Numbered from the stretch's first letter, positions 41,403 to 51,376 are shown. The stretch: DNA of 64,000 bases from UBA2638 sp046293135 (GCA_046293135.1 JBKBPR010000002.1:186001-250000), one strand, 5' to 3'. A program made the numbers and translations. Notes: generated from the letters alone by a model not told the origin.

Positions 41403-42515
41403 TTAAGGGAGTTTTAAGCTCCACGCAATTTCAGCTGCGCCCAAGCCGAGTGGCAACGGGATAATCGCCCCGTCCGGCGTTTCAAGCGGCGTTGTCACCA
41501 TCGGCGACTTTTCGAGAGTAAAGCGCTGCTGCGGTATTTCCAAGCCCCAGAAATTCGCGCCATTGCGACACAGGAAATTCTCGAATATCTGAATATGCGC
41601 GGCATCGGTGAAATCCGCGCCCGACTCCTCGAAACCCTGCGCATAAAGCTGCGGCGCGATACCGCCCGTGAAGCACCCCGCCGCACAGCCGCATTCCGTA
41701 GCCTTTTGCGTATGCGCCGCACTATCCGTTCCCGCATAAAATTTGGTGTTTTGAGGGCTGAGAATAGCGGCGCGAATGGCGGCGCGGTCCTGCGCATATT
41801 TCACCAGCGGCAAGCAGAACAGGTGATATTTCAACCCCTGTACCAGATGCCCGACCGTGTAGAGAATATGTTGCGGGGTGACGCTGGCGGCGACAGTATC
41901 GCCCGCAGCGGCCACAAATTCGACCGCCTTTTGCGTTGTGATATGTTCGCACGCCAAGCGAATATCGGGGAAACGCTCCAGAAGCCGCGGCAAGCGCTCG
42001 GTGTAGAAAATCTCCTCGGCATTGGTTTCGCGGTCAAAATAACGTTCAGCCGCCAAATGATGCTCCTCGCCATGCACGCAAAGCGTTACGCCGCAATCGC
42101 GCAGCGCCTCGAAGACCCCGTTTTCAAGATAATTCATGAAAGGATAGCCGAAATCCGCGCCCGTTGTGCCATGCGGCGGGTAGTATTTACAGGCCTTGAG
42201 CAGCCCCGACTTTGCGCCGTTTTCGATCATGGCGGGGGTTGTGTCCTTGGTCAGATAAAGCGGGGTAATGAGCGTTTTATCCGGGTTTTGCAGCGCATCG
42301 CCGCCCGCATCCAAGATCATGGCGCGGTATTCTTCAATGCTCCAATAGGGCAACGGATCATCACGAAAAACCTTGGCCACAGGGGGTTTTGTGTTCGGCA
42401 TCGCCAAAAACCCCGCACAGCCCATCGCCAGTTGCGAGGTGACAATCGGGTGCATCAGGCCGTCTTGCCGCAGATGCGTGTGCAGATCATACCAATAGGG
42501 CAGGGAAAATTTCAT
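41403..42515 (-). CDS. pyrC: Dihydroorotase (class II, PyrC type)
   Basis: Third step of pyrimidine synthesis. The 370-residue product has the metal-site motif YDLHTHLRQDG, followed by MPNTKPPV, KYYPPHGTTGADFG (site of the carbamylated lysine), CVHGEEH, RLACEHITTQKAVEFV with further metal ligands, and a final AGTDSAAH with the catalytic aspartate. This is the homodimeric E. coli-type enzyme. The C-terminus (PLPLGLGAAEIAWSLKLP) is shorter than in some members but complete. Confidence 0.94.
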   Translation of the reverse strand: MKFSLPYWYDLHTHLRQDGLMHPIVTSQLAMGCAGFLAMPNTKPPVAKVFRDDPLPYWSIEEYRAMILDAGGDALQNPDKTLITPLYLTKDTTPAMIENGAKSGLLKACKYYPPHGTTGADFGYPFMNYLENGVFEALRDCGVTLCVHGEEHHLAAERYFDRETNAEEIFYTERLPRLLERFPDIRLACEHITTQKAVEFVAAAGDTVAASVTPQHILYTVGHLVQGLKYHLFCLPLVKYAQDRAAIRAAILSPQNTKFYAGTDSAAHTQKATECGCAAGCFTGGIAPQLYAQGFEESGADFTDAAHIQIFENFLCRNGANFWGLEIPQQRFTLEKSPMVTTPLETPDGAIIPLPLGLGAAEIAWSLKLP

Positions 42516-42659
42516 GCTCGGTGCGTCCTTTATTGTGTCTTAATATGTGTCTTTATCTTTGTATTTGGCGCGATATGTACGCGCAAAATACCGAGCTTCA
42601 TACTGGGCTTGAGTTTAAAATCTCTATTCAAGCCAAGACCGATAGACTAGCATGCCGAT

Positions 42660-44009
42660 ATGAACTGGCAAGCCCTTCTCGACCCCGATATACGCAAATT
42701 TATCACCGCCAAGGCCGATAGTGGCGAAGATATTAGCGCGCTGGCGCTGAAAAAGCCGCCAAGCCCCGATTGGCCGTATGCGCTTGTGCTCGACCAGATC
42801 AAGGCGCGGCGTAAGGCGGCGCTGAAAATGCCCGAATGGGGCGCGTTTTCCGACATTATATATCCCGCCGCGACAGTGATCGAACAAGCCAGTTCGCAGC
42901 CCTGCGCGCTTTATAAGGCGCATTTGCTGCAAGATATGGAAGGGTTGATAGGGCAAGGGCAAGAGCAGCGGCGCTTTGCCGATCTGACCGCCGGAAGCGG
43001 GATGGATACAATCACCCTGGCGCGGATATTTTCGGCAGGTGGGGTTGCGATTGAGCGCGAACCGCAGAGTGCGGCAATTTTAGCGCATAACCTCAAGGCG
43101 ATGGGGATTGATGGGGTTGAGGTGCTCAATCAAAGCGCCGAAGACTGGCTGGAAGAGGTTTTGCGCAGTGCCGCGACGAATAGCGCCTCAAACAGTGCCT
43201 CAAATAGCGAGAGCACTCACGAAGCCCCCCCTTTTGATCTGGTTTTTTGTGATCCGCAGCGGCGGGAAGGACAAAAGCGCGGCCTGTTCAGGCTTGAGGA
43301 TTGCACCCCCGATATCACCGCTCTGCTGCCCCGGCTTCGGAAAATTGCGCGGTTTTTATTGCTTAAAACTTCGCCGATCCTTGATATTCATCAGATGATT
43401 GAAACGCTGGAGGGGGTCTGCGCGGTGCATGTTCTGGAGTATCAGGGCGAATGTAAGGAGCTTTTGGCGCTGGTTGATTTGCATTCCCACAACGCGCAGA
43501 ACAACACCGCCACAGCCCCGCAAAGCGTCAATATTCATGCGGTGCGGTTGGATGAGGCGGGGCGCGCCGTTCAAGCCATGCGCTTCACCCATCAAAGCGA
43601 GGTGGCGCAGAGTATTGAATTTTCGGAGCCGCTGCGTTTCATTTTCGAGCCATCCCCCGCCTTTCAAAAAGCGGGCGGCATAAAGACACTGGCCGCTGAT
43701 TACGGGCTGTATAAGCTGCACCCCAATACGCATTTATATACGAGTGAACGGGTTGATGAGAGGGCGGCGCGGGAGTTTCCGGGGCGAATCTTTGAAATTG
43801 AGGCCTTAAGCGCGGTCAATCAAAAGGCCCTGAAAGCGCATCTGCCCGATTTGCGCGCCAGCTTGACCGTTCGTAACTTTCCGATGAAAACCGAGGATTT
43901 GCGGAAAAAGCTGAGTTTGAAGGATGGCGGTTATATAACGGTTTTTGCATGTGAAGCCGTGACGCTCGGAAAAACCCTGATAATTTGCCAAAAATTTGCG
44001 AAAAATTAG
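42660..44009 (+). CDS. SAM-dependent methyltransferase with THUMP-like domain
   Basis: A 449-residue class I methyltransferase. The SAM-binding motif I is FADLTAGSGMDTITLARIF, followed by the acidic loop VAIEREP and the DPQRREG motif (catalytic D-P-x-R type) around residue 198. The C-terminal third (from FEPSPAFQKAGGIKTLAADYGLYKLHPNTHLYTSE to KTLIICQKF) is the THUMP-like domain of this family. A Ser/Asn repeat (NSASNSASNSEST) forms a disordered insert before the DPQRR motif. The likely substrate is a structured RNA, but the target nucleoside is not known. Confidence 0.85.
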   Translation: MNWQALLDPDIRKFITAKADSGEDISALALKKPPSPDWPYALVLDQIKARRKAALKMPEWGAFSDIIYPAATVIEQASSQPCALYKAHLLQDMEGLIGQGQEQRRFADLTAGSGMDTITLARIFSAGGVAIEREPQSAAILAHNLKAMGIDGVEVLNQSAEDWLEEVLRSAATNSASNSASNSESTHEAPPFDLVFCDPQRREGQKRGLFRLEDCTPDITALLPRLRKIARFLLLKTSPILDIHQMIETLEGVCAVHVLEYQGECKELLALVDLHSHNAQNNTATAPQSVNIHAVRLDEAGRAVQAMRFTHQSEVAQSIEFSEPLRFIFEPSPAFQKAGGIKTLAADYGLYKLHPNTHLYTSERVDERAAREFPGRIFEIEALSAVNQKALKAHLPDLRASLTVRNFPMKTEDLRKKLSLKDGGYITVFACEAVTLGKTLIICQKFAKN

Positions 44010-44205
44010 ATAGAAACTTTTTTATAGCATTTAGAAATTGAGAATATCTATTTTATTTCAATACTTTAACAGAATATGCCCTTTTATACGATTTCACTAA
44101 TATAAATCAAATTTTAAGTATTCTTGATATATTCTGAATATAGAGGACTCGCAAATAACTCTTTTCGAGTGTCGGGTAAAACTATATTATAGTGTTTAAT
44201 TCTGT

Positions 44206-46413
44206 ATGCTGACATCTGAAACTATAAAGAAACCATCTTATCATTCAGCGGAGATCAGCCCGCGAAACAGCAATAATAGTGAGATCATGGCAAAATCTGT
44301 GGCGAGTTCCCTACCCTCAACGCTTTTCAATAGCTCTCCCGCGAAAATCTGGAAGAGCAAAATCAGCTGGCGCATTGCGCTCGCAGTATTTTTGACGATT
44401 CTTGCCGTTCAGGCGATTATTCTGAATTTCACACTGCGTGATTTCGAAAATGCGCGTTTGATGGAATTGCGTGAAGCGGGACGCACCTCGATTGTACCGT
44501 TGCTAGATGCACGTATTACCGACTTATTGGCCACCCCGATTGATGAAGAAGATTTAAACAAGCTCATCACCCTGACCAAGGTTAACGGTATTGCGATTTA
44601 TTCCAACCAGTTCGATTTGATTAAACTCTATGGCGAGCCGCTGACGCTCTTGATGATCAATCAGGACAGTCTTTCAAATACACATCGCTCCGCTGACGGG
44701 AGTTCCTTTGAGGTTGTCTACCGCTCGAATGACCTTGGCAGACCGTTTATCATTGTGGCCAAACTTGACTCTTCACATATACACGTGCAAGTGCAAGATT
44801 ACGTCAAGCAAACAATCATAGTCATGCTTTTGATGTCGGCCTTTGTCACAACGGTTTTGATGATCGCTCTCGGTCATTGGCTGCTCGAACCGATTTTATT
44901 CATGCGCAGTAACCTGATCGCGGCATCGAAAAACCCTGAAAACCCGCAAATACAAGACTCCCCCTATGATACAAGTGACGAGATCGGCGGCGCTATTGAA
45001 ATTGCGCAAAAGCTCATACGACAAAACGCCGAAAACATAACGCGCATCAAGGGCGCAGCACAGGACAAGATTCATAAGCTCGCTTATTACGATACGCTGA
45101 CAGGGCTTCCCAACCGCACATTTTTTATCCAGACATTGGCCGATAAAATTAAAACCGCCAACGGCGAAGAAAGTACAGAACGTTTCGCAGTTATCACGAT
45201 TGACCTCGACCACTTCAAGGATGTGAATGATTCAATGGGGCATAATGTCGGGGATGCGATCTTGCGCGCCGTCGGAAAGCGTTTACGTACCGCCATGCCC
45301 GAAGCCGCAACCGTATCCAGAACCGGAGAGGACGAGTTTGCGGTTACGCTTGTTTTATCCGAAGAAACCGGCACTTCTAAAGATTTGGCTGAAAAAATTG
45401 CTCAGGTCATTCGCTCTGAACCATTCCGCGTTTTCAATGAGCAGTTCCAGATTAGAGCCTCCATCGGCGTATCAACATTCCCCGATGATGCACGCGACCC
45501 CGATCAAGTCCTGAAAAACGCCGATATTGCCCTAAACCGCGCAAAAGAAGATGGGCGGGATACGATCAAGGAATATTCCGAAGATTTCGACCGCGCCGTT
45601 CAACAACGTTTCCAGATGCTCCGCGATTTGCGCGATGCGATGGAAAAGGAACAGCTTGACCTGTTCTATCAGCCGCAGCTTGACCTAAGAACAGGCGAAA
45701 TTATCGGCGCAGAAGCCCTGATCCGTTGGTGGAAGCCAGATAACAGCAAAGAGGGTGGATCGTATATTTCACCGGGTGAATTTATCCCTGTTGCCGAACA
45801 ATCCGGCCTGATCGTGCCAATCGGCGAATGGGTGATGCGCAAAGCCTGTCACGATGCCAAACGATTGGAAATAGAGTATGGGAAACCGATCAGAATTGCC
45901 GTGAACGTATCGGCCGCACAATTCAGCCAAAGCGATCTGGTAACCTATACGCAAAAAGTTTTGGCCGAAACAGGTCTTGATCCGCATATGCTGGAACTCG
46001 AAGTCACCGAAAGCGTATTTATGGATGATATTCAACACACGATCCAAACGCTGCAAAATCTTCATGCTCTTGGCGTAGAGCTGGCAATTGACGATTTCGG
46101 TACAGGGTATTCTTCACTTTCCTATCTAAGGCAATTCCCGATCGACCGTTTAAAAATTGACCAGTCATTCATCCGCAATGCTCTCAATAATACCGACGAT
46201 GCGGCGATTGCCCGAACGATTATCGCTCTCGGTCACTCACTCAACCTGAAAATTATCGCTGAAGGCGTTGAAACACGTGACCACGAAGCTTTCCTTGTTG
46301 AGCATAATTGTGATGAAGTTCAAGGCTTCCGTTATTCCAAACCCGTTCCATACGAAAAGTTTGTTAATTTTGTGCTGAACTATAAAGGTGATCTGCGCAG
46401 CTTTGACAGTTAA
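44206..46413 (+). CDS. Membrane GGDEF-EAL protein; GGDEF degenerate, EAL intact
   Basis: A 735-residue c-di-GMP enzyme. Two membrane helices (IALAVFLTILAVQAIILNFTL; TIIVMLLMSAFVTTVLMIALG) flank a periplasmic sensor of about 120 residues, then HAMP-like, GGDEF and EAL domains. The GGDEF signature is GEDEF (SRTGEDEFAV), so synthesis is doubtful. The EAL domain retains every expected catalytic position: EALIRW, NVSAAQF, EVTESVF, DDFGTGYSS, LKIDQSF, EGVE and VQGFRYS. It is therefore most likely a phosphodiesterase regulated by a periplasmic signal. The first ATG is used; another at 44287 is also plausible. The 196-base gap upstream is AT-rich. Confidence 0.9.
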   Translation: MLTSETIKKPSYHSAEISPRNSNNSEIMAKSVASSLPSTLFNSSPAKIWKSKISWRIALAVFLTILAVQAIILNFTLRDFENARLMELREAGRTSIVPLLDARITDLLATPIDEEDLNKLITLTKVNGIAIYSNQFDLIKLYGEPLTLLMINQDSLSNTHRSADGSSFEVVYRSNDLGRPFIIVAKLDSSHIHVQVQDYVKQTIIVMLLMSAFVTTVLMIALGHWLLEPILFMRSNLIAASKNPENPQIQDSPYDTSDEIGGAIEIAQKLIRQNAENITRIKGAAQDKIHKLAYYDTLTGLPNRTFFIQTLADKIKTANGEESTERFAVITIDLDHFKDVNDSMGHNVGDAILRAVGKRLRTAMPEAATVSRTGEDEFAVTLVLSEETGTSKDLAEKIAQVIRSEPFRVFNEQFQIRASIGVSTFPDDARDPDQVLKNADIALNRAKEDGRDTIKEYSEDFDRAVQQRFQMLRDLRDAMEKEQLDLFYQPQLDLRTGEIIGAEALIRWWKPDNSKEGGSYISPGEFIPVAEQSGLIVPIGEWVMRKACHDAKRLEIEYGKPIRIAVNVSAAQFSQSDLVTYTQKVLAETGLDPHMLELEVTESVFMDDIQHTIQTLQNLHALGVELAIDDFGTGYSSLSYLRQFPIDRLKIDQSFIRNALNNTDDAAIARTIIALGHSLNLKIIAEGVETRDHEAFLVEHNCDEVQGFRYSKPVPYEKFVNFVLNYKGDLRSFDS

Positions 46414-46479
46414 AGCTGCGTTCACAGCCTTTTAATTTTTCCCGTTGCGCTTTTCAGCCCTGCACAGTATCACTTTTGT

Positions 46480-47868
46480 ATGACCAATACACACGCACAA
46501 CCCGAAACTCAATCTCAATTTGGCACTCCGGCGCATCATTCCCCGCAAAGGCTGAAAGCCGCGCGCAGTGACGCGCTCAAAGGCCATAGCAAAATCCCCG
46601 GTGATAAATCAATGTCGCACCGCGCCTTGATGTTCGGCGCGCTCGCTATCGGCGAAACGATTATCAGCGGCCTTCTGGAAGGCGAAGATGTGATCCACAC
46701 CGCTCAAGCCATGCAGGCGCTCGGCGCACAGATTGAAAAGGGCAAGGACGGATTATGGCGGGTTCACGGCGTTGGAATCGGCGGGTTGCGGGAGCCGCAA
46801 GGCGTGCTGGAGATGGGCAATAGCGGCACATCGACGCGGTTGCTGATCGGTTTGATTGCCGCGCATGATATAACAGCGACGTTTTCGGGCGATGCTTCGC
46901 TGTCCAAGCGGCCCATGCAGCGCGTTATCACCCCGCTGGAGATGATGGGCGCAAGCTTTCAATCCCGCGACGGCGGACGCTTACCGCTGACGGTCAAGGG
47001 GGCGCATAGCGCGCTCAATATCGAATACCGCTTGCCCGTCGCCTCGGCGCAGGTCAAATCCGCGATCTTGCTGGCGGGGCTGAATGCCGCTGGACGCACC
47101 ACCGTTATCGAAGAAAAACCGACCCGCGACCACACCGAAAATATGCTCAAGCATTTCGGGGTTGAGGTTACAACCGAAACGCTGGAGGACGGCGCATTGG
47201 CGGTCAGCGTGATCGGACATCAAACCATGCAGCCTTGCGCGATTGATGTGCCGGGCGACCCAAGCTCCGCCGCGTTTCCGGCTGTGGCGGCGGCCATTCA
47301 GGAAGGCTCGGATATCTATCTCGCCCATATCGGCCTGAACCCACGCCGCATAGGCATTTTTGATTGTCTGCGCGAGATGGGCGCGGATATTCAATACAAA
47401 AACCAACGCATCGAGGGCGGCGAGCCCGTTGCCGATATTCACATTCGCAGCACAGGCCAGCTCAAGGGCATTACCGTCCCCGAAAGCCGCGTGCCGTCGA
47501 TGATTGACGAGTTCCCCGTATTCGCCATGGCCGCAAGCTGCGCCGATGGCGTGACCAAAATGACAGGGCTGGAGGAGCTGCGCGTCAAGGAAAGCGACCG
47601 CCTTGCGATGATCGCCAAGGGGCTGGAGGCTTGCGGGGTCAAGCTGGAAATGGGCGCGGACTCGCTCACAATCCACGGCAACGGCAAACCGCCAAAGGGC
47701 GGCGCAACAATAGAAACCGCGCTCGATCACCGTATCGCCATGGCGTTTTTGGTGCTCGGCGGGGTGAGTGACGAGCCGATTGCAATTGATGATGCCGCCC
47801 CGATCCGCACCAGCTTCCCAAATTTCACAGCGCTGATGAATGATCTGGGATGCGCTATTGCCGACTGA
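46480..47868 (+). CDS. aroA: 3-phosphoshikimate 1-carboxyvinyltransferase (EPSP synthase)
   Basis: Sixth step of the shikimate pathway. The 462-residue product has the PEP-site motif KIPGDKSMSHRALMFGALAIG, LEMGNSGTSTRLLIG, DASLSKRPMQRVITPL, and the catalytic SRVPSMIDEFPVFAMAAS, LRVKESDRLAMIAKGLEACG and DHRIAMAFLVLG motifs. The glycine after the conserved alanine pair suggests a class II-type enzyme, but this cannot be settled by eye. The N-terminus carries about 30 extra residues. The gene is followed by cmk and rpsA, the expected order. Confidence 0.97.
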   Translation: MTNTHAQPETQSQFGTPAHHSPQRLKAARSDALKGHSKIPGDKSMSHRALMFGALAIGETIISGLLEGEDVIHTAQAMQALGAQIEKGKDGLWRVHGVGIGGLREPQGVLEMGNSGTSTRLLIGLIAAHDITATFSGDASLSKRPMQRVITPLEMMGASFQSRDGGRLPLTVKGAHSALNIEYRLPVASAQVKSAILLAGLNAAGRTTVIEEKPTRDHTENMLKHFGVEVTTETLEDGALAVSVIGHQTMQPCAIDVPGDPSSAAFPAVAAAIQEGSDIYLAHIGLNPRRIGIFDCLREMGADIQYKNQRIEGGEPVADIHIRSTGQLKGITVPESRVPSMIDEFPVFAMAASCADGVTKMTGLEELRVKESDRLAMIAKGLEACGVKLEMGADSLTIHGNGKPPKGGATIETALDHRIAMAFLVLGGVSDEPIAIDDAAPIRTSFPNFTALMNDLGCAIAD

Positions 47869-47938
47869 GAGCGCAGTCTTAAATAGTTTACAAACAATAA
47901 ACGGCATAAATTTAGAGTGTAAAAATGGAAATGCCCAT

Positions 47939-48601
47939 ATGATTATCGCGATTGACGGCCCAGCAGCGTCGGGAAAAGGAACACTAGCCAGACGACTGGC
48001 CGAGCATTTCGGCATGGAATATATGGATACGGGGCGGCTGTATCGTGCCACCGCCTTTGAATTGCTGAATGAAGGGTTGAGCGTGCGCGACCAGCGCGAT
48101 GCCGTACGTGCCGCCTCCCGCCTTGCCGAAAAAATTCGCCGTCAGGGCGCAAGCGCGGTTCTGGACAACCCGACCTTGCGCGAAGACCGTATCGGCACGG
48201 AAGCCTCGAAAGTTGCCGCCATTCCCGAAGCCCGCGCCGCCCTGCTCGGCATTCAGCGAGATTTCGCCACATCCCCCGCCGCACGCCGCAAAGGCGCGGT
48301 TCTGGACGGGCGCGATGTTGGCACGGTGATCTGCCCCGATGCCGATGTTAAACTGTTTGTCACCGCCGCTTTGAAAATCCGCGCTGAAAGACGCCTAAAA
48401 GAGTTGCAATCCAGAGGTATATCCGTTACTTATAGCACCGTTCTGGATGATATGCGTGATCGTGACAAGCGCGATGACCATACTTTAAAGGCGCATGAGG
48501 CGGCCGGATACGTCACCAATATTTTGGACACGACGGATATGACCCCTCAACAAGCCTTTGAAAATGCTTTGAAAATCATTAAAGCAGCACAGTCATCATA
48601 A
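47939..48601 (+). CDS. cmk: Cytidylate kinase
   Basis: Phosphorylates CMP and dCMP. The 220-residue product starts MIIAIDGPAASGKGTLARRLAEHFG with the P-loop, and has MDTGRLYRATAFELL, LDGRDVGTVICPDADVKLFVTA, and RDKRDDHTLKAHEAAGYV. The ATG at 47939 is preceded by GGAAATGCCCAT and matches the family; the frame is open to 47840 within aroA. Spacing and orientation match aroA-cmk-rpsA. Confidence 0.96.
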   Translation: MIIAIDGPAASGKGTLARRLAEHFGMEYMDTGRLYRATAFELLNEGLSVRDQRDAVRAASRLAEKIRRQGASAVLDNPTLREDRIGTEASKVAAIPEARAALLGIQRDFATSPAARRKGAVLDGRDVGTVICPDADVKLFVTAALKIRAERRLKELQSRGISVTYSTVLDDMRDRDKRDDHTLKAHEAAGYVTNILDTTDMTPQQAFENALKIIKAAQSS

Positions 48602-48754
48602 GGCTTTTTCGCGACCATTAGCGAGACCTATCCTCCCGAATACATATCACCGCCCAGCGGCTCTTTTGCGCTTTTCCCGCTCTTATGCAGGACGCCGCAA
48701 AAAATCCAAAAGCCGCCGCCTGATATGATTTTATTTTAGAAAGGAATTAAGACT

Positions 48755-50521
48755 ATGGCACATACAGCTGCTAATCTTAAAGATAGAGAAGACTCCAATG
48801 AATTCGCCGCACTTCTTGGAGAAGTCCTGAAAGGTCAGGACTCATTTGTCGGCAATGTCGTCAACGGGACAGTTATCGCCGTTGAGAATGATTTTGTAAT
48901 TGTTGATGTCGGCCTCAAATCCGAAGGCCGCATCCCGTTGCAGGAATTTTCCAAACCAGGCGAAGATCCGGAGATCAAATCCGGTGATGTCGTTGAGGTT
49001 TTTGTAGAGCGCATGGAAAACCGTGATGGTGAGTGCGTTCTATCTCGTGAAAAGGCACGCCGCGAGGAAGCCTGGATCGAGCTGGAAGAATCCCACAAGA
49101 AAGAAGAGCGCGTCACTGGCGTTATCTTTGGCCGTGTCAAAGGCGGTTTCACTGTTGATCTTGGCGGCGCGGTTGCGTTCTTGCCCGGCTCACAGGTTGA
49201 TATTCGTCCGGTACGTGACGTTACACCGCTGATGGGTACTCCGCAGCCGTTCCACATCCTGAAAATGGATCGTGCGCGCGGCAATATCGTGGTTTCCCGC
49301 CGTGCGGTTCTTGAGGAATCCCGCGAGGAAGCCCGCAGCGATATTCTCGACAATATCGTCGAAGGTCAGATCCTGTCCGGCGTTGTCAAGAACATCACAG
49401 ATTACGGCGCATTCGTGGATCTTGGCGGTGTGGACGGATTGCTCCACGTTACCGATATCTCATGGAAACGCGTCAATCACCCATCTGAAATGCTGCAAGT
49501 TGGCCAAACCATCGAAGTACAGGTTATCCGCTTTAACGAGGACAACCAGCGTATTTCTCTGGGCATGAAACAGCTTGAAAGCGATCCTTGGGACGCTGTG
49601 GCCGAGAAGTTCAAAATCGGCGACCGCTTCACTGGCCGCGTTACGAATATTGCTGATTACGGCGCATTCGTTGAGCTGGAAGATGGCGTAGAAGGTCTGG
49701 TTCACGTTTCTGAAATGTCATGGACAAAGAAAAACGTACCGCCAAGCAAAATCGTTTCAACCTCTCAGGAAGTTGAAGTGATGGTGCTGGACATCGACAA
49801 GGACAAGCGCCGCATTTCACTCGGCCTCAAGCAGTGTCAGGAAAACCCATGGGCAGCCTATGCCGCTGCGCATAAGGTCGGTGACGAGGTTGAGGGCGAA
49901 GTTCGCAATGTCACCGAGTTCGGCTTGTTCGTTGGTGTGAATGACGATCTTGACGGCATGGTTCACCTGTCCGATGTGTCATGGGAAGAGCAAAGCGAAG
50001 ACACGCTCAAAGCCTTCAAAAAGGGCGATAAGGTCAAGGCGAAAATCCTTGAACTTGACCCTGAGAAGGAGCGTATCGCTTTGGGCATCAAGCAATTGAG
50101 CGCTGATCCGTTCAAGGGCGCAATGTCAGGCATTGCCAAGGGCGCTGTGATTACCTGTACCGTTACCGAAATCAAGGCCGGTTCGGTTGAGGTGAGCGTC
50201 AATGACAATCTCACAGGCACGATCAAGAAAGCCGATCTGTCCCGTGAGCGTTCCGAGCAACGCCCTGACCGTTTTGCGGTCGGCGAGAAGGTTGACGCCA
50301 AGGTGATTAGCATTGATGCGAAATCCCGTAAGCTGAGCCTTTCGATCAAGGCACGCGAAATCGATGAAGACAAGCAAGCGATGAAAGAATTCGGTTCAAC
50401 CGAATCCGGTGCATCACTTGGTGATATTCTCGGCGCGGCTTTGCAGGAAAAGGAAAGCGGTAAGGCTGAGAAAAAGCCAGCGGCCAAGAAAAAGGCTGCT
50501 GCGAAAAAGGACGACGAATAA
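48755..50521 (+). CDS. rpsA: 30S ribosomal protein S1
   Basis: Binds mRNA and delivers it to the 30S subunit. The 588-residue product has six S1-type OB-fold domains; domains 3 to 6 show the repeating GxVxxITDYGAFVDLGGxDGLLHVTDISW-style strand set (for example DYGAFVELEDGVEGLVHVSEMSW and EFGLFVGVNDDLDGMVHLSDVSW). It ends in a Lys/Ala-rich tail (KPAAKKKAAAKK). Length is slightly above the E. coli protein. AAAGGAATTAAG precedes the ATG. A strong terminator follows. Confidence 0.98.
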   Translation: MAHTAANLKDREDSNEFAALLGEVLKGQDSFVGNVVNGTVIAVENDFVIVDVGLKSEGRIPLQEFSKPGEDPEIKSGDVVEVFVERMENRDGECVLSREKARREEAWIELEESHKKEERVTGVIFGRVKGGFTVDLGGAVAFLPGSQVDIRPVRDVTPLMGTPQPFHILKMDRARGNIVVSRRAVLEESREEARSDILDNIVEGQILSGVVKNITDYGAFVDLGGVDGLLHVTDISWKRVNHPSEMLQVGQTIEVQVIRFNEDNQRISLGMKQLESDPWDAVAEKFKIGDRFTGRVTNIADYGAFVELEDGVEGLVHVSEMSWTKKNVPPSKIVSTSQEVEVMVLDIDKDKRRISLGLKQCQENPWAAYAAAHKVGDEVEGEVRNVTEFGLFVGVNDDLDGMVHLSDVSWEEQSEDTLKAFKKGDKVKAKILELDPEKERIALGIKQLSADPFKGAMSGIAKGAVITCTVTEIKAGSVEVSVNDNLTGTIKKADLSRERSEQRPDRFAVGEKVDAKVISIDAKSRKLSLSIKAREIDEDKQAMKEFGSTESGASLGDILGAALQEKESGKAEKKPAAKKKAAAKKDDE

Positions 50522-50585
50522 GTCACTCCTCTTCGGGCTTCACGGCCTTGCAGGCGAAAAGCTTGCAAACGATAATAACAAACAC

Positions 50586-50619
50586 AAAAAGCCGGATCAT
50601 TCGCGATCCGGCTTTTTTT
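50586..50619 (+). terminator. Intrinsic terminator of rpsA
   Basis: GCCGGATC (50591-50598), loop ATTCGC, GATCCGGC (50605-50612), then seven T's (50613-50619), with a matching A-run before the stem, so it may also work on the minus strand. It lies about 65 bases after the rpsA stop. Confidence 0.9.
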
Positions 50620-50739
50620 ATGGCGCGGCTGAAAACACAATCAAAAAATATCCTTATTTTTCAAAGCCTTTTCTTGACGGCGGTGTTTCTTCGTGCAATC
50701 TTGTTGGTATTCAAACCATGATTTTAGACAGAGTGTGCG

Positions 50740-51027
50740 ATGACAAAATCAGAGCTTATCCAGCGTTTAGCCGAACAAAACCCGCATTTATTTCTGCGCG
50801 ATATTGAAAAAATCGTTGATACGGTTTTTGAGGAAATTACAGCGGCATTGTCCCGCGGTGATCGGGTGGAGCTGCGCGGATTTGGCGCATTCTCCGTCAA
50901 GCACCGCGAGGCACGTCTTGGCCGCAACCCGCGCACAGGCGAATCGGTTCACGTTGAATCAAAGCGCTTGCCGTTTTTCAAAACCGGAAAAGGCCTGCGC
51001 GAGCGCCTGAACGACGGAAAGGCATAA
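50740..51027 (+). CDS. ihfB: Integration host factor subunit beta
   Basis: DNA-bending protein. The 95-residue product has the HU/IHF fold: SELIQRLAEQNPHLFLRDIEKIVDTVFEEI, VELRGFGAFSVKHREARLGRNPRTGESVHV with the RNPRTG beta-arm and the proline that intercalates DNA, and a C-terminal helix. It stands after the rpsA terminator with its own upstream region. Confidence 0.97.
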   Translation: MTKSELIQRLAEQNPHLFLRDIEKIVDTVFEEITAALSRGDRVELRGFGAFSVKHREARLGRNPRTGESVHVESKRLPFFKTGKGLRERLNDGKA

Positions 51028-51034
51028 GAGTGCG

Positions 51035-51376
51035 ATGCTACGCCTGATCCGCTGGATTGCCGGATTTATTATCGTTATCGGCTTTGCCGCCTTTGCCGCC
51101 CTGAACAGACAAAGCACCGTTTTTTATTTCACCCCGTTGCATGACCCGATTGAATGGCCGCTCTTTGCGCTGATTCTGGCGGCGGCGGGAACGGGGTTTT
51201 TGCTCGGCGCTTTTACTGTGTGGCTCAATGAAAGCAAAATCAGGCAGGAACGCCGCGCCCAGCGCAAGCAGATCAAATCGCTCGAAAAAGAATTGGAGCA
51301 AGCCGAAACGGCGCAGAAAAAACCCGTTTCACAGCCCGATAGCGCCCTGTTTCCGGCGATTTCAAATAGATCATGA
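51035..51376 (+). CDS. lapA: LapA-domain membrane protein (lipopolysaccharide assembly protein A-like)
   Basis: A small inner-membrane protein of 113 residues with two helices: LIRWIAGFIIVIGFAAFAALN and PLFALILAAAGTGFLLGAFTVW, then a basic coiled coil (KIRQERRAQRKQIKSLEKELEQAE). The loop NRQSTVFYFTPL between the helices is the DUF1049/LapA signature. In E. coli LapA acts with LapB on LpxC turnover; whether that holds here is unknown. It starts 8 bases after ihfB. Confidence 0.88.
   Translation: MLRLIRWIAGFIIVIGFAAFAALNRQSTVFYFTPLHDPIEWPLFALILAAAGTGFLLGAFTVWLNESKIRQERRAQRKQIKSLEKELEQAETAQKKPVSQPDSALFPAISNRS

Noticed and set aside
42521..42660. Possible small gene in the pyrC-methyltransferase gap
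   Set aside because: The frame runs into the methyltransferase start in another phase and shows no ribosome-binding site.
46414..46460. Terminator after the GGDEF-EAL gene
   Set aside because: Only a 4-bp stem can form before the T-rich stretch.
46981..48051. Long minus-strand frame (about 356 codons) across aroA and cmk
   Set aside because: It is antisense to two well-identified genes and has no domain; a shadow of their codon bias.
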